64,000 nucleotides of DNA from assembly GCA_027491355.1 (NCBI GenBank), contig JAIXWI010000022.1:39673-103672 (forward strand). Direction: 5' to 3'. Source of the stretch: Bacteroidota bacterium. GTDB lineage: Bacteria > Bacteroidota > Bacteroidia > UKL13-3. This document shows, one piece after another, positions 24,092 through 32,362 of the stretch; the first letter of the stretch is position 1; each line of letters starts with the position of its first letter. Under the pieces are notes generated by a model. That model saw only the letters and a program-made list of their open reading frames with translations. It was not told the origin of the DNA and made no database searches. The position numbers were made by a program, and so were the translations under genes.

Positions 24092-27064
24092 TTATTTCTT
24101 CTTTTTATCGAAGTCTATTACAATTGGAGTTGCAATACAAATTGATGAATAAGTTCCAATAACGATACCAATTAACAATGCAAACGAGAAACCTCTGATA
24201 GTATCACCACCGAATACGAATATTGCTAACAATACAAAGAAAATAGTCAATGAGGTATTGATGGTTCTGCTCAAGGTACTATTTAAAGCATAGTTGATGA
24301 CAGTGTTTCTTTCTGCTGGATCTAAATCAGATTTGTTACGTTCGTTCAAATATTCCCTGATTCTATCAAATACAACCACAGTATCTGTCATAGAATAACC
24401 CATTACCGTTAATATAGCAGCAATGAAATCCTGATTGATTTCAAGAGAGAATGGCATTACATTTTCAAAAATGACATACACACTCAATACAACCAATACG
24501 TCGTGAATCAATGCAGCTACTGCACCCAATCCATATTGCCATTTTTTGAAACGGATTAAAATGTATACGAACATTAACAAGCAAGAGAATAAAATAGCAT
24601 AAAATGCTTTGATGGTAATATCTGCTGAAACAGTTTCACCAACTTTGTTAGAGCTGATGATTTCGTACTTAACATTGGTTTGATCTAAACCTGCTCTTAA
24701 TGCTGTTTCAACCTTTTGCTCTGCATCTTCACCTTGGTCTTCTATTAAGTATGAAGTAGTAATTTTTTGGTTAAAATCGTTACCATATGTTTTAACATCT
24801 GGCGATTCACCAAAGCTCGTTCTTAAAGTTGATTTTAAGTCTTCGGTAGACATTGCTTTTTCAAATCTTACCACATACATACGACCTCCTTTAAAATCAA
24901 TGCCTAAGTGGAAACCATTGTTGATGAAGAAAAATACAATACCAACAGTAATGATTACTCCAGAAAACAAGTAATAGCGCATTCTTGAGCCTACGAAATT
25001 GATATTGATGTTTTTGAAGGTGTGTTCAGTTGATTTAGTCCAGAAATGAATGACTTTATTTTTGTCTAACAAGTATTCAAAAATGATACGACTCAAGAAG
25101 ATTGCACTGAACATTGATGAGAAAATACCAATGATCAAAGTTGTTGCAAATCCTTGAATTGGTCCTGTACCAAATATGTAAAGGATGATACCCAATAACA
25201 AGGTTGTTAAGTTAGAATCTAAGATAGAAGACATGGCATGTTTGTATCCTTCCGAGATACCATTTTTGATGCTTCTTGATTCGTGGTGTAACTCTTCACG
25301 GATACGTTCAAAAATTAAAATATTGGCGTCAACCGACATACCAATTGTAAGTACAATACCTGCAATACCTGGTAAAGTTAATACAGCACCTAATGAGGTT
25401 AACACACCAATTACAAAGAATACGTTTGCAAACAAAGCCAAATCAGCTACCCAACCTGCAGTGCTGTAATAAAAGCCCATGAAAAGCAAAATGGCTAATA
25501 AAGCAATAATGAATGAAAGGAATCCTGAGTTAATTGCTTCCTGACCCAATGTAGGCCCCACTATAGCTTCACCTACAATTCTTGTAGGAGCAGGTAATTT
25601 ACCACTTTTCAAAATATTGGCTAAGTCACCAGCCTCTTCACTGGTGTAGCTTCCTGTAATTGATGAACGACCATTTGGAATTTCACCTTGTACGTTTGGT
25701 GAAGAATATACTACGTCATCTAATACAATGGCAATACAATGGTTTACGTTATTCCTGGTTAAGTTTTTCCAAATTTTCGCACCTTCACCATTCATGGTCA
25801 TGGTTACCTCAACATTTCCTGTTGGGCTTACATCTCTTCTGGCATCAGTAATTTTTTCACCTGTTAATGAAGCTGCACCATCACGGTCTGTTTTTAAGGC
25901 ATGTAAAATTACCCCTTCTTGGTTTTCACCAAAACCTTTGTATTCCCATGCAAATTTAATGTTTGCAGGCAAGGCTGCCTTTACTTCAGGCCTGTTTAAC
26001 AACGCATTGATTTTAGCTGTGTCTTTGATCATTGCAGTTCCACAACTTGAACCTCTTGTTGCCAAAACTCCTTTTTCATCAGCCATAGGGCGTAAGTATG
26101 CGAACAATGGATTTTCTTTTGCAAACTCTTCAAAAGATTTTTGTGCATTTTGAGTTGAATCCTTCTTGGTAGAATCTGCTTTTGCAGGTTGAGCAGGTTT
26201 TCCTCCTAAGTCAGCCAATGCACTTTTGGTGGTATCGGTTGATACAGCTTTGGTTGAATCTGTCTCTATTTTTAATGTACCAGCAGACATGCTCTTTTTC
26301 AAGATGTCATTGATTTGACTCAAGTATTTGTATGCCTCAGGATTATCAAAAGTTTGGAAGAATTCTAATTTTGCTGAACCTTGAAGGAGTTTTCTAACCC
26401 TAGCTGGATTGTCAACGCCAGGTAATTCTACCAATATTCTTCCGCTTCCTTCTAATTTTTGAATATTTGGCTGTGTTACACCAAATTTATCAATACGAGC
26501 TCTTAAAATTTGGAAAGAACGGTCAATGGCTTGATTTGCTTCTTCATGGATATAGGCCAATACTTCCTCGTTGGTTGAATTCAATTTGATTTTTTCGCGG
26601 TTGGTAGGATTGGCGAAGATTGGTGATAATTTGGCATTTGGGGCAATTTCATTGAAAGCTTCTCCAAACAAGGTAACATAGTCTTTTTGACTGGTTTTCA
26701 TTGCCTCAGTTGCTTGTGCAATTGCTTTATTGAAATTTGGATCTGGGTTGTTATTGGACAAACCTCTAACCAAATCAGCAAGAGAAACCTCTAGGGTTAC
26801 GTTCATACCTCCTTGCAAGTCCAAACCTAAATTCAATTCACGCTCTTTGCATTGCAAATAGGTGTATTTTTTAATTCCCAAGAAGTTGTAAACCGGCGAT
26901 CTTGAAACAGAGTCCAAGTAGCTGCGGTACAATTCTGGATTGCCATTTGCGAATGCTGTGGCGTCATTTTCAATTTGACGGGTTTTCCATGTGAAAGACA
27001 ATTGGAAAATGCTGACCAACACTAATGCGATCGCAAAAAATTTAACTGCTCCTTTACTTTTCAT
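24092..27064 (-). CDS. secDF: Fused protein translocase subunit SecDF
   Basis: A 990-residue fusion of SecD and SecF, which use the proton gradient to pull proteins out of SecYEG. The SecD half has LNLGLDLQGGMNVTLEV near residue 75, GRILVELPGVDNPARV, and the GEAIVGPTLGQEAI, SVDANILIFERIREEL transmembrane block. The SecF half begins near residue 680 (GIDFKGGRMYVVRF) and contains MTDTVVVFDRIREYLNER. Between them the twelve expected helices can be traced. A Lys/Thr/Asp-rich insert occurs near residues 260-310 in the SecD periplasmic domain. Monocistronic, own promoter and terminator. Confidence 0.97.
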   Translation of the reverse strand: MKSKGAVKFFAIALVLVSIFQLSFTWKTRQIENDATAFANGNPELYRSYLDSVSRSPVYNFLGIKKYTYLQCKERELNLGLDLQGGMNVTLEVSLADLVRGLSNNNPDPNFNKAIAQATEAMKTSQKDYVTLFGEAFNEIAPNAKLSPIFANPTNREKIKLNSTNEEVLAYIHEEANQAIDRSFQILRARIDKFGVTQPNIQKLEGSGRILVELPGVDNPARVRKLLQGSAKLEFFQTFDNPEAYKYLSQINDILKKSMSAGTLKIETDSTKAVSTDTTKSALADLGGKPAQPAKADSTKKDSTQNAQKSFEEFAKENPLFAYLRPMADEKGVLATRGSSCGTAMIKDTAKINALLNRPEVKAALPANIKFAWEYKGFGENQEGVILHALKTDRDGAASLTGEKITDARRDVSPTGNVEVTMTMNGEGAKIWKNLTRNNVNHCIAIVLDDVVYSSPNVQGEIPNGRSSITGSYTSEEAGDLANILKSGKLPAPTRIVGEAIVGPTLGQEAINSGFLSFIIALLAILLFMGFYYSTAGWVADLALFANVFFVIGVLTSLGAVLTLPGIAGIVLTIGMSVDANILIFERIREELHHESRSIKNGISEGYKHAMSSILDSNLTTLLLGIILYIFGTGPIQGFATTLIIGIFSSMFSAIFLSRIIFEYLLDKNKVIHFWTKSTEHTFKNININFVGSRMRYYLFSGVIITVGIVFFFINNGFHLGIDFKGGRMYVVRFEKAMSTEDLKSTLRTSFGESPDVKTYGNDFNQKITTSYLIEDQGEDAEQKVETALRAGLDQTNVKYEIISSNKVGETVSADITIKAFYAILFSCLLMFVYILIRFKKWQYGLGAVAALIHDVLVVLSVYVIFENVMPFSLEINQDFIAAILTVMGYSMTDTVVVFDRIREYLNERNKSDLDPAERNTVINYALNSTLSRTINTSLTIFFVLLAIFVFGGDTIRGFSFALLIGIVIGTYSSICIATPIVIDFDKKKK

Positions 27065-27106
27065 TTTATGTAACTATGTAATTATCTCAATTTATTCTAA
27101 GGTTGG

Positions 27107-27138
27107 CAAATATAAGACAGGGCATCAGGAAATGCAAA
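27107..27138 (-). promoter_or_regulatory. Promoter of secDF
   Basis: On the minus strand TTTG (27138-27135), 20 bases, then TATATTTG (27114-27107), a perfect TAnnTTTG. The secDF ATG lies about 42 bases downstream. Confidence 0.7.
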
Positions 27139-27295
27139 AAAGGTTATTCTCCTGATAATCTATTACTTGAACTAAAATTGCATACTTTTATGGATTCAAG
27201 AGCTGATTAATATACAAACTGTGGGTAATTGAACTGAGGCCTACAATGAAACGAAGCTTAGTTTCGTTAAGACTTAAAAGCAAGTAGTAAACGAT

Positions 27296-27919
27296 ATGGA
27301 ACAACAGTCTGGATTGAATTTGATTGAATTGATTATGAAAGGTGGAATCATCATGATTCCAATTGGTTTTTTATCAATTGTAAGTATTTATTTTATCATT
27401 GAAAGATGGGTGTTTATTCACCAAGCATTCAAAATAGAAGCTAACTTTCTTGCCAATTTAAAAGATTTGTTAGGTAAAGGAGACATCAAAGCAGCAAAAG
27501 CTTATTGCCAACGACTCAATACGCCCATTTCAAGGGTTATAGAAAAAGGGGTAAACCGAATAGGCAAACCTATCAAGGACATTGAAAGTGCCATGGAGAG
27601 TGTTGCAGGTATAGAAAATGACAGACTTGAAAAAAACTTAGGCTTTTTAGGTTTAACCTCTGGTATTGCTCCCATGTTAGGGTTTATTGGAACCATTTCA
27701 GGGATTATTAAAATCTTCTACAATATTTCAGTGAGCGACAACATCAGCATTGGAATCATTGCAGGTGGATTGTATGAAAAAATGATTACTTCTGGCGCAG
27801 GTTTAATTGTAGGAGTGATTGCATACGCGGGATACCATTTGTTGAATACCAGAATTGACCGTTTCAACAATAAATTACAAGAAACAGCCATGGAATTTAT
27901 TGACATTCTTGAAAGCTAA
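27296..27919 (+). CDS. exbB: ExbB/TolQ/MotA proton-channel protein
   Basis: A 207-residue inner-membrane protein forming the proton channel that energises TonB. It has three hydrophobic helices: ~14-35 (IIMIPIGFLSIVSIYFIIER), ~115-140 (FLGLTSGIAPMLGFIGTISG) and ~150-180. The GIAPMLGFIGTISGII segment is the conserved MotA_ExbB signature. It is followed by exbD after 8 bases. The metal receptor at 14.4-16.8 kb is one possible client, though many receptors share one ExbBD. Confidence 0.93.
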   Translation: MEQQSGLNLIELIMKGGIIMIPIGFLSIVSIYFIIERWVFIHQAFKIEANFLANLKDLLGKGDIKAAKAYCQRLNTPISRVIEKGVNRIGKPIKDIESAMESVAGIENDRLEKNLGFLGLTSGIAPMLGFIGTISGIIKIFYNISVSDNISIGIIAGGLYEKMITSGAGLIVGVIAYAGYHLLNTRIDRFNNKLQETAMEFIDILES

Positions 27920-27927
27920 GCGCAACA

Positions 27928-28326
27928 ATGAATTTCAGACGCAAAAAAAGATTTGAAGCAGAGGTTGCAACCTCTTCACTGAACGACATCATGTTTTTCT
28001 TGTTGTTGTTCTTTTTAATCATTTCAACGGTAGCCAACCCCAGTGTTATTAAGGTTTTATTACCCAAAGCAAACAACAACCAAACACTCAATAAAAAACA
28101 GGTTACCTTAACCATCAATAAGAGTAAAGAGTATTATTTGAACGACAAACTCATTGTACCTGCAGACCTTGAAGCAAGTATTAAAAGAGAAACCGTTGGA
28201 GTTGCTGACCCAACCATTGTTTTACGAATGGATGCAGAATTAACCATTCAAGATTTGGTAGATATTTTAGCAACAGGCACCAAATTAAAAGTAAGGGTGG
28301 TTATGGCCACACAAGCCATCAATTAA
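27928..28326 (+). CDS. exbD: ExbD/TolR biopolymer transport protein
   Basis: A 132-residue partner of ExbB. A short cytosolic N-terminus (RRKKRFEAEVATSSLNDIMF) carries the conserved Asp (N-D-I-M) at the head of a single helix (FFLLLFFLIISTVANPSV), followed by a periplasmic domain with VTLTINKSKEYYLN and VLRMDAELTIQDLVDIL. Forms the ExbBD pair with the gene before it. tonB itself is not in the window. Confidence 0.92.
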   Translation: MNFRRKKRFEAEVATSSLNDIMFFLLLFFLIISTVANPSVIKVLLPKANNNQTLNKKQVTLTINKSKEYYLNDKLIVPADLEASIKRETVGVADPTIVLRMDAELTIQDLVDILATGTKLKVRVVMATQAIN

Positions 28327-28329
28327 TTA

Positions 28330-28968
28330 TTATTGATTCAACACAGAACGCAAGTGATCTGAAACTACTTTCAGACTTTGCTCAAAATGTATGTTGTTGT
28401 TGACGATTAAATCAGCTTGGGCCATAAATGGCAACAAATATTTTCGGTACGAAGGTACCACATGGTGCTTCCATTGATACAAAACAAAATCTTCATCAAT
28501 GTTACGCTCAGCTACATCTCTTTTGAGCCTTCTATTTAAGGCTATTTCCTCATCCGCATTGATAAAAATCTTAAGATCAAATTGTTCTAATATTTCTTGT
28601 TGATAGAATATAAACAAGCCTTCGCAAACAATAATTTTAGCAGGCTCAAATACCAGTTTTTTTGGCTTTACATCGGTATGTTGGAATAAGTATTCTTCAA
28701 TCTCAACAGCATAACCACTTTTTAACTTCGCAATATCTGATGCGAACAATTGCAAATCGATGCATTCAGGAAGGTCGAAATTGATATGCCCGTTTTCATC
28801 TTTTTGATGTTGGTACGCCCGCTTGTAATAGTTGTCTTGAGAAATGATACAAACTTCATTACTGCCAAACATGGCCCTCAATGAATTCAGAAAATGGGTC
28901 TTGCCACTTGCACTTCCGCCAGTGATACCAATTAAATAAGGAAGGTTTTCTGTGTTCATTTCAGACAT
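28330..28968 (-). CDS. udk: Uridine kinase
   Basis: Phosphorylates uridine/cytidine for nucleotide salvage. The P-loop GITGGSASGKTHFLNSL is near the N-terminus. QDNYYKRAYQHQKDENGHINFDLPE is the nucleoside-binding segment (quoted in part: FDLPE), VEIEEYLFQ and IIVCEGLFIFY are typical, and RRLKRDVAER is the lid. I chose ATG at 28968 (MSEMNTENL); a TTG 18 bases upstream and an ATG at 28959 are alternatives. Convergent with exbD, 3 bases apart. Confidence 0.9.
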   Translation of the reverse strand: MSEMNTENLPYLIGITGGSASGKTHFLNSLRAMFGSNEVCIISQDNYYKRAYQHQKDENGHINFDLPECIDLQLFASDIAKLKSGYAVEIEEYLFQHTDVKPKKLVFEPAKIIVCEGLFIFYQQEILEQFDLKIFINADEEIALNRRLKRDVAERNIDEDFVLYQWKHHVVPSYRKYLLPFMAQADLIVNNNIHFEQSLKVVSDHLRSVLNQ

Positions 28969-29183
28969 GTTTGTGCAAAAAAACAAAAATGATTTGAATT
29001 TTTAGCTTGGATTGAAGCTTGTTTCTTGGAATGTATCCAGAAATAAAGTCGTTAAAATCAAAATTGGGGGCTTTAATTGTTAATTTTAAGTTAATGGATA
29101 AATTTATTTAATTGATTTTCTGTACATTAAAAACACTAAGGAAACTATTATAACACAAAAAGTTTCCATAGTTGTTAAAAAAT

Positions 29184-29191
29184 TACCTTTG
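29184..29191 (+). promoter_or_regulatory. -7 element for the TetR-efflux operon
   Basis: TACCTTTG matches TAnnTTTG. A clear TTG/TTTG -33 element at 19-21 bases is missing; TTTC at 29163-29166 is the nearest. Transcription would start near 29195-29198, so the leader before ATG 29201 would be almost absent. Confidence 0.4.
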
Positions 29192-29200
29192 CAATGCCTA

Positions 29201-29827
29201 ATGGAAGAAGATTTAAAATTAAAAATCATAAATGGTTCAACCTTGTTGTTTTTGAAGTTTGGCTTCAAGAGCATTACCATGGATGATATTGTCCGTGAGT
29301 TGGGCATCTCTAAAAAGACCCTTTACCAGTATTTTTCTGACAAAAATGAACTGGTGTTCACATGCATTGAAAGACATCTTCAGGAAGAAAAAAACACCTG
29401 CCAACAATTGATTAAAAAAGAGTTTAACCCTGTTGCATTTTTAATTCAATTGACCGAATCTCTCTCCGACAAAAAGAAACAAATTAACCAAAGTATCCTG
29501 TTTGATTTAAAAAAGTACTTCAAAGAAAGTTGGGAATTGCTCAACGATTACAGGAAAGACTTCATATACAATCAAATGATGGAAAACCTCAAAAAGGGTA
29601 AAGCTGAGGGTTATTACAAAGCAGACATCAACGAGAACCTTATTGCTAAGTTTTACATCAACATGATAGAATTCATGGTAAACCCTGAAAATGATCAAGA
29701 CAGCGAATTGTCAATTAAAGACATTCATTTTGAGATGATGAAGTATCATATCAGAGGTATTTGTACCGAGAAGGGAATTAAAATCTTTAATAAATATTTA
29801 GAAAAACTAGACACGCAAAAAATATGA
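29201..29827 (+). CDS. TetR/AcrR-family regulator
   Basis: A ~208-residue repressor-type regulator. The TetR HTH is clear: LLFLKFGFKSITMDDIVREL, GISKKTLYQYFSDKNELV. The ligand-binding C-terminal domain is helical. I chose ATG at 29201 over an in-frame TTG at 29189 because the -7 element overlaps the TTG. The stop overlaps the TolC-type gene start (29824), so it is probably the first gene of the efflux operon and controls it together with itself. Confidence 0.9.
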   Translation: MEEDLKLKIINGSTLLFLKFGFKSITMDDIVRELGISKKTLYQYFSDKNELVFTCIERHLQEEKNTCQQLIKKEFNPVAFLIQLTESLSDKKKQINQSILFDLKKYFKESWELLNDYRKDFIYNQMMENLKKGKAEGYYKADINENLIAKFYINMIEFMVNPENDQDSELSIKDIHFEMMKYHIRGICTEKGIKIFNKYLEKLDTQKI

Positions 29828-31206
29828 AAATCAAGTTAATTGGAAGCATGCTCCTGACGTTTTTGATTTTGTTTGTAAATGCACAACAAACTGAAATCAA
29901 AAAAATGAGTTTGCAAGATGCAATCGCGTTTGCCAAAAAAAACAACAACCAGTTAAAAAATGCAAAACTGGATGAACTCATTGCAAGAAAAAAAGTAAAC
30001 GAAATTTTAGCGATGGGCTTGCCTCAGGTTACCGGTAAAATAGATTTCATGCATTACTTTACCATTCCAACTACAGCCTTGCCAGACTTTATCAGTCCGG
30101 TGGTATTTGGCAATTTATTAAGGTACAACCTGATTCCTGGAACTACAACACCTCCAGCTGCAGCCATTGTTCCTGCCCAATTTGGTGTAAAAAACAATTT
30201 AACAGCCAGTGCTTCTGCCTCTCAACTGATTTTTGATGGGGGCTTCTTAATGGGTGTAAAAGCGTCTAATTCATTTGTAAAATTGTCATCGTTGATGGTA
30301 CAACAAAGCGATATTGAATTAGAGGCGAATGTTAAAAAAGCATACTACCAATACTTAATGGTTGATGTGAACATGAAAAGTCTGGAAAATAGCATCAATA
30401 CTTTAAGTAAAACAGCTTATGATTTAACTGAAACAGCTAAAGCTGGTTTTATAGACCGCATAGATGCGGATCGTTTAAAATTACAGTTGTCTAATTTAAC
30501 CTTACAAAAAGAAAGGGTCAGTGATGCCAAAGCCATTGCTTATTATGCACTGAAATTACAATTGGGGGCTAGCTTAACCGATAGCATTGTATTGACAGAT
30601 GTATTAGAAAATTTCAAAAACGAAACGAGTCAGTCAACACAATTAGGAAATGGCGACTATATGCGTAGAATTGAAATGCAAATTTTAACCCAACAACAAC
30701 AACTCAATAACATTGACAAGAACCGTTGGCAGTATGGTTATTTACCAACCATTGCAGCATTCGGAACCATTCAAAAAAATACTTTTGGAAACGACCTTAA
30801 AGATCTCGGTGGAACATGGTTTGATGGTGCATTGGCAGGTGTAAGCATGCAAATTCCAATATTTGATGGATTTGGCAAAATGGCTAAAATTCAGCAAACA
30901 AAAATCAACAACATGAAAATTGAAAACGGTAAAAACATGTTGCAACAATCAATAGAAATAGAACGTTTGAACGCAAAGTCAAAATTAGTAAGAAGCGAAC
31001 AACAGCTTAAAATTCAGCAAGAAAATGTAAACCTAGCAAAAGATATTCTTGACAGAACAACACTCAAACTCAAGGAAGGAATTGGCAGTAGTTTAGAGCT
31101 TACAACTGCTCAAAACGATTATTTAAATGCAGAAGCCAACTACTTGAATTCATTGTATGATTTGTTAGTTGCTAAAACAGATTTACAAAAAGCCATCGGA
31201 TATTAA
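29824..31206 (+). CDS. TolC-family outer-membrane efflux protein
   Basis: A 460-residue outer-membrane channel. Signal peptide ends near FVNAQQ. Two OEP repeats follow (MSLQDAIAFAKKNNNQLKNA; later QQSIEIERLNAKSKLVRSEQ). The end has the typical GIGSSLELTTAQNDYLNAEA and LYDLLVAKTDLQKAIGY. It forms the tripartite pump with the next two genes and overlaps the regulator by four bases. Confidence 0.92.
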   Translation: MKIKLIGSMLLTFLILFVNAQQTEIKKMSLQDAIAFAKKNNNQLKNAKLDELIARKKVNEILAMGLPQVTGKIDFMHYFTIPTTALPDFISPVVFGNLLRYNLIPGTTTPPAAAIVPAQFGVKNNLTASASASQLIFDGGFLMGVKASNSFVKLSSLMVQQSDIELEANVKKAYYQYLMVDVNMKSLENSINTLSKTAYDLTETAKAGFIDRIDADRLKLQLSNLTLQKERVSDAKAIAYYALKLQLGASLTDSIVLTDVLENFKNETSQSTQLGNGDYMRRIEMQILTQQQQLNNIDKNRWQYGYLPTIAAFGTIQKNTFGNDLKDLGGTWFDGALAGVSMQIPIFDGFGKMAKIQQTKINNMKIENGKNMLQQSIEIERLNAKSKLVRSEQQLKIQQENVNLAKDILDRTTLKLKEGIGSSLELTTAQNDYLNAEANYLNSLYDLLVAKTDLQKAIGY

Positions 31207-31217
31207 AACTTAATTAT

Positions 31218-32345
31218 ATGAAAAATACATTTTATCAAATTACCGCCTCTTTTACTTTGCTTGCATTGGTTGCATGTGGAGGATCAGGCATTGAAGAAAA
31301 GAAAAAACAACTAGACGAACTCAAAGCCAAACACAACGAAATTTCGGCACAAATAAAAACCCTTGAAGCAGAGATTGCGCAATCGGGTGATACCACGAAT
31401 AAGCGTACAGAAAAAAGTAAAATGGTTGCCATCTCTGAAATAAGTTTAGAAAAATTTGAACGTTTTGTAGATGTTCAAGGAAGAGTAGATGGTGATGAAA
31501 ATATTGTCATTTCTGCTAAAGTACCATCGACAGTAGTTAAAATTTATGTCAAAGCTGGAGATCAGGTAAAAGCTGGGCAGTCCATTGCACAATTGGATGG
31601 AGAAATTGTAGTAACTCAAGTACGCGATTTAGAAACCAATTTAAAATTTGTAACTGAAGTATTCAACAAACAAAAATCTTTATGGGAAAAAGGGGTTGGT
31701 AGTGAAATACAATTCTTACAAGCTAAGACTAACAAAGAATCTTTAGAGCAAAAATTAGCCACATTGAAAGAAAACTTAAGCATGTACACGTTAAAATCAC
31801 CTATCAATGGAACAGTAGATGAGGTAATGATTAAAGTGGGTCAAAACATTGCTCCTGGTATGCCTGCTGGAAGAATTGTAAACTTTAATAAGTTAAAAGT
31901 TAAAGCAGACTTGGCTGAAACCTATGCTGCAGAAGTTAAATCAGGCAACCAAGTAATTGTTCATTTTCCAGACATTCAAAAAGATGTTTATGCAACATTG
32001 AGATACAGTGGAAGGGCCATTAACTTATTAAACAGAACTTTTGGTATTGAGGCAGATTTGCCATCTAGTCAACAATTCATTCCAAATATGATTGCTGTGG
32101 TAAAAGTTGTTGCATATAAAAATGAAAAAGCAATTGTCATTCCTATCAATTTGATCCAAGATTCTGAAGGTAAAAAGGTGGTTTACATTGCTGATAAAGC
32201 AAACCACAAAGCAGTAAAAAGAGAAGTTGTAATTGGCAACACCTACAATGGAAAAGCAGAAATTGTTTCAGGTTTGAGTGCAGGTGATTTTATCATAGAA
32301 GCTGGCTACCAAGATTTGAACGACCAAGAGTACATTCAATTTTAA
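31218..32345 (+). CDS. RND periplasmic adaptor (membrane-fusion) lipoprotein
   Basis: A 375-residue adaptor. Lipobox LVAC puts the lipid on Cys20. A coiled coil begins right after it (GIEEKKKQLDELKAKHNEIS), then a biotinyl-lipoyl domain (ISAKVPSTVVKIYVKAGDQV, AGQSIAQLDGEIV), an alpha hairpin, and the beta barrel (LKSPINGTVDEVMIKVGQ, MPAGRIVNFNKLKVKADL) and membrane-proximal domain. Second member of the pump operon, 11 bases after the outer-membrane gene. Confidence 0.92.
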   Translation: MKNTFYQITASFTLLALVACGGSGIEEKKKQLDELKAKHNEISAQIKTLEAEIAQSGDTTNKRTEKSKMVAISEISLEKFERFVDVQGRVDGDENIVISAKVPSTVVKIYVKAGDQVKAGQSIAQLDGEIVVTQVRDLETNLKFVTEVFNKQKSLWEKGVGSEIQFLQAKTNKESLEQKLATLKENLSMYTLKSPINGTVDEVMIKVGQNIAPGMPAGRIVNFNKLKVKADLAETYAAEVKSGNQVIVHFPDIQKDVYATLRYSGRAINLLNRTFGIEADLPSSQQFIPNMIAVVKVVAYKNEKAIVIPINLIQDSEGKKVVYIADKANHKAVKREVVIGNTYNGKAEIVSGLSAGDFIIEAGYQDLNDQEYIQF

Positions 32346-32362
32346 TTTAAAGACATTCAAAT

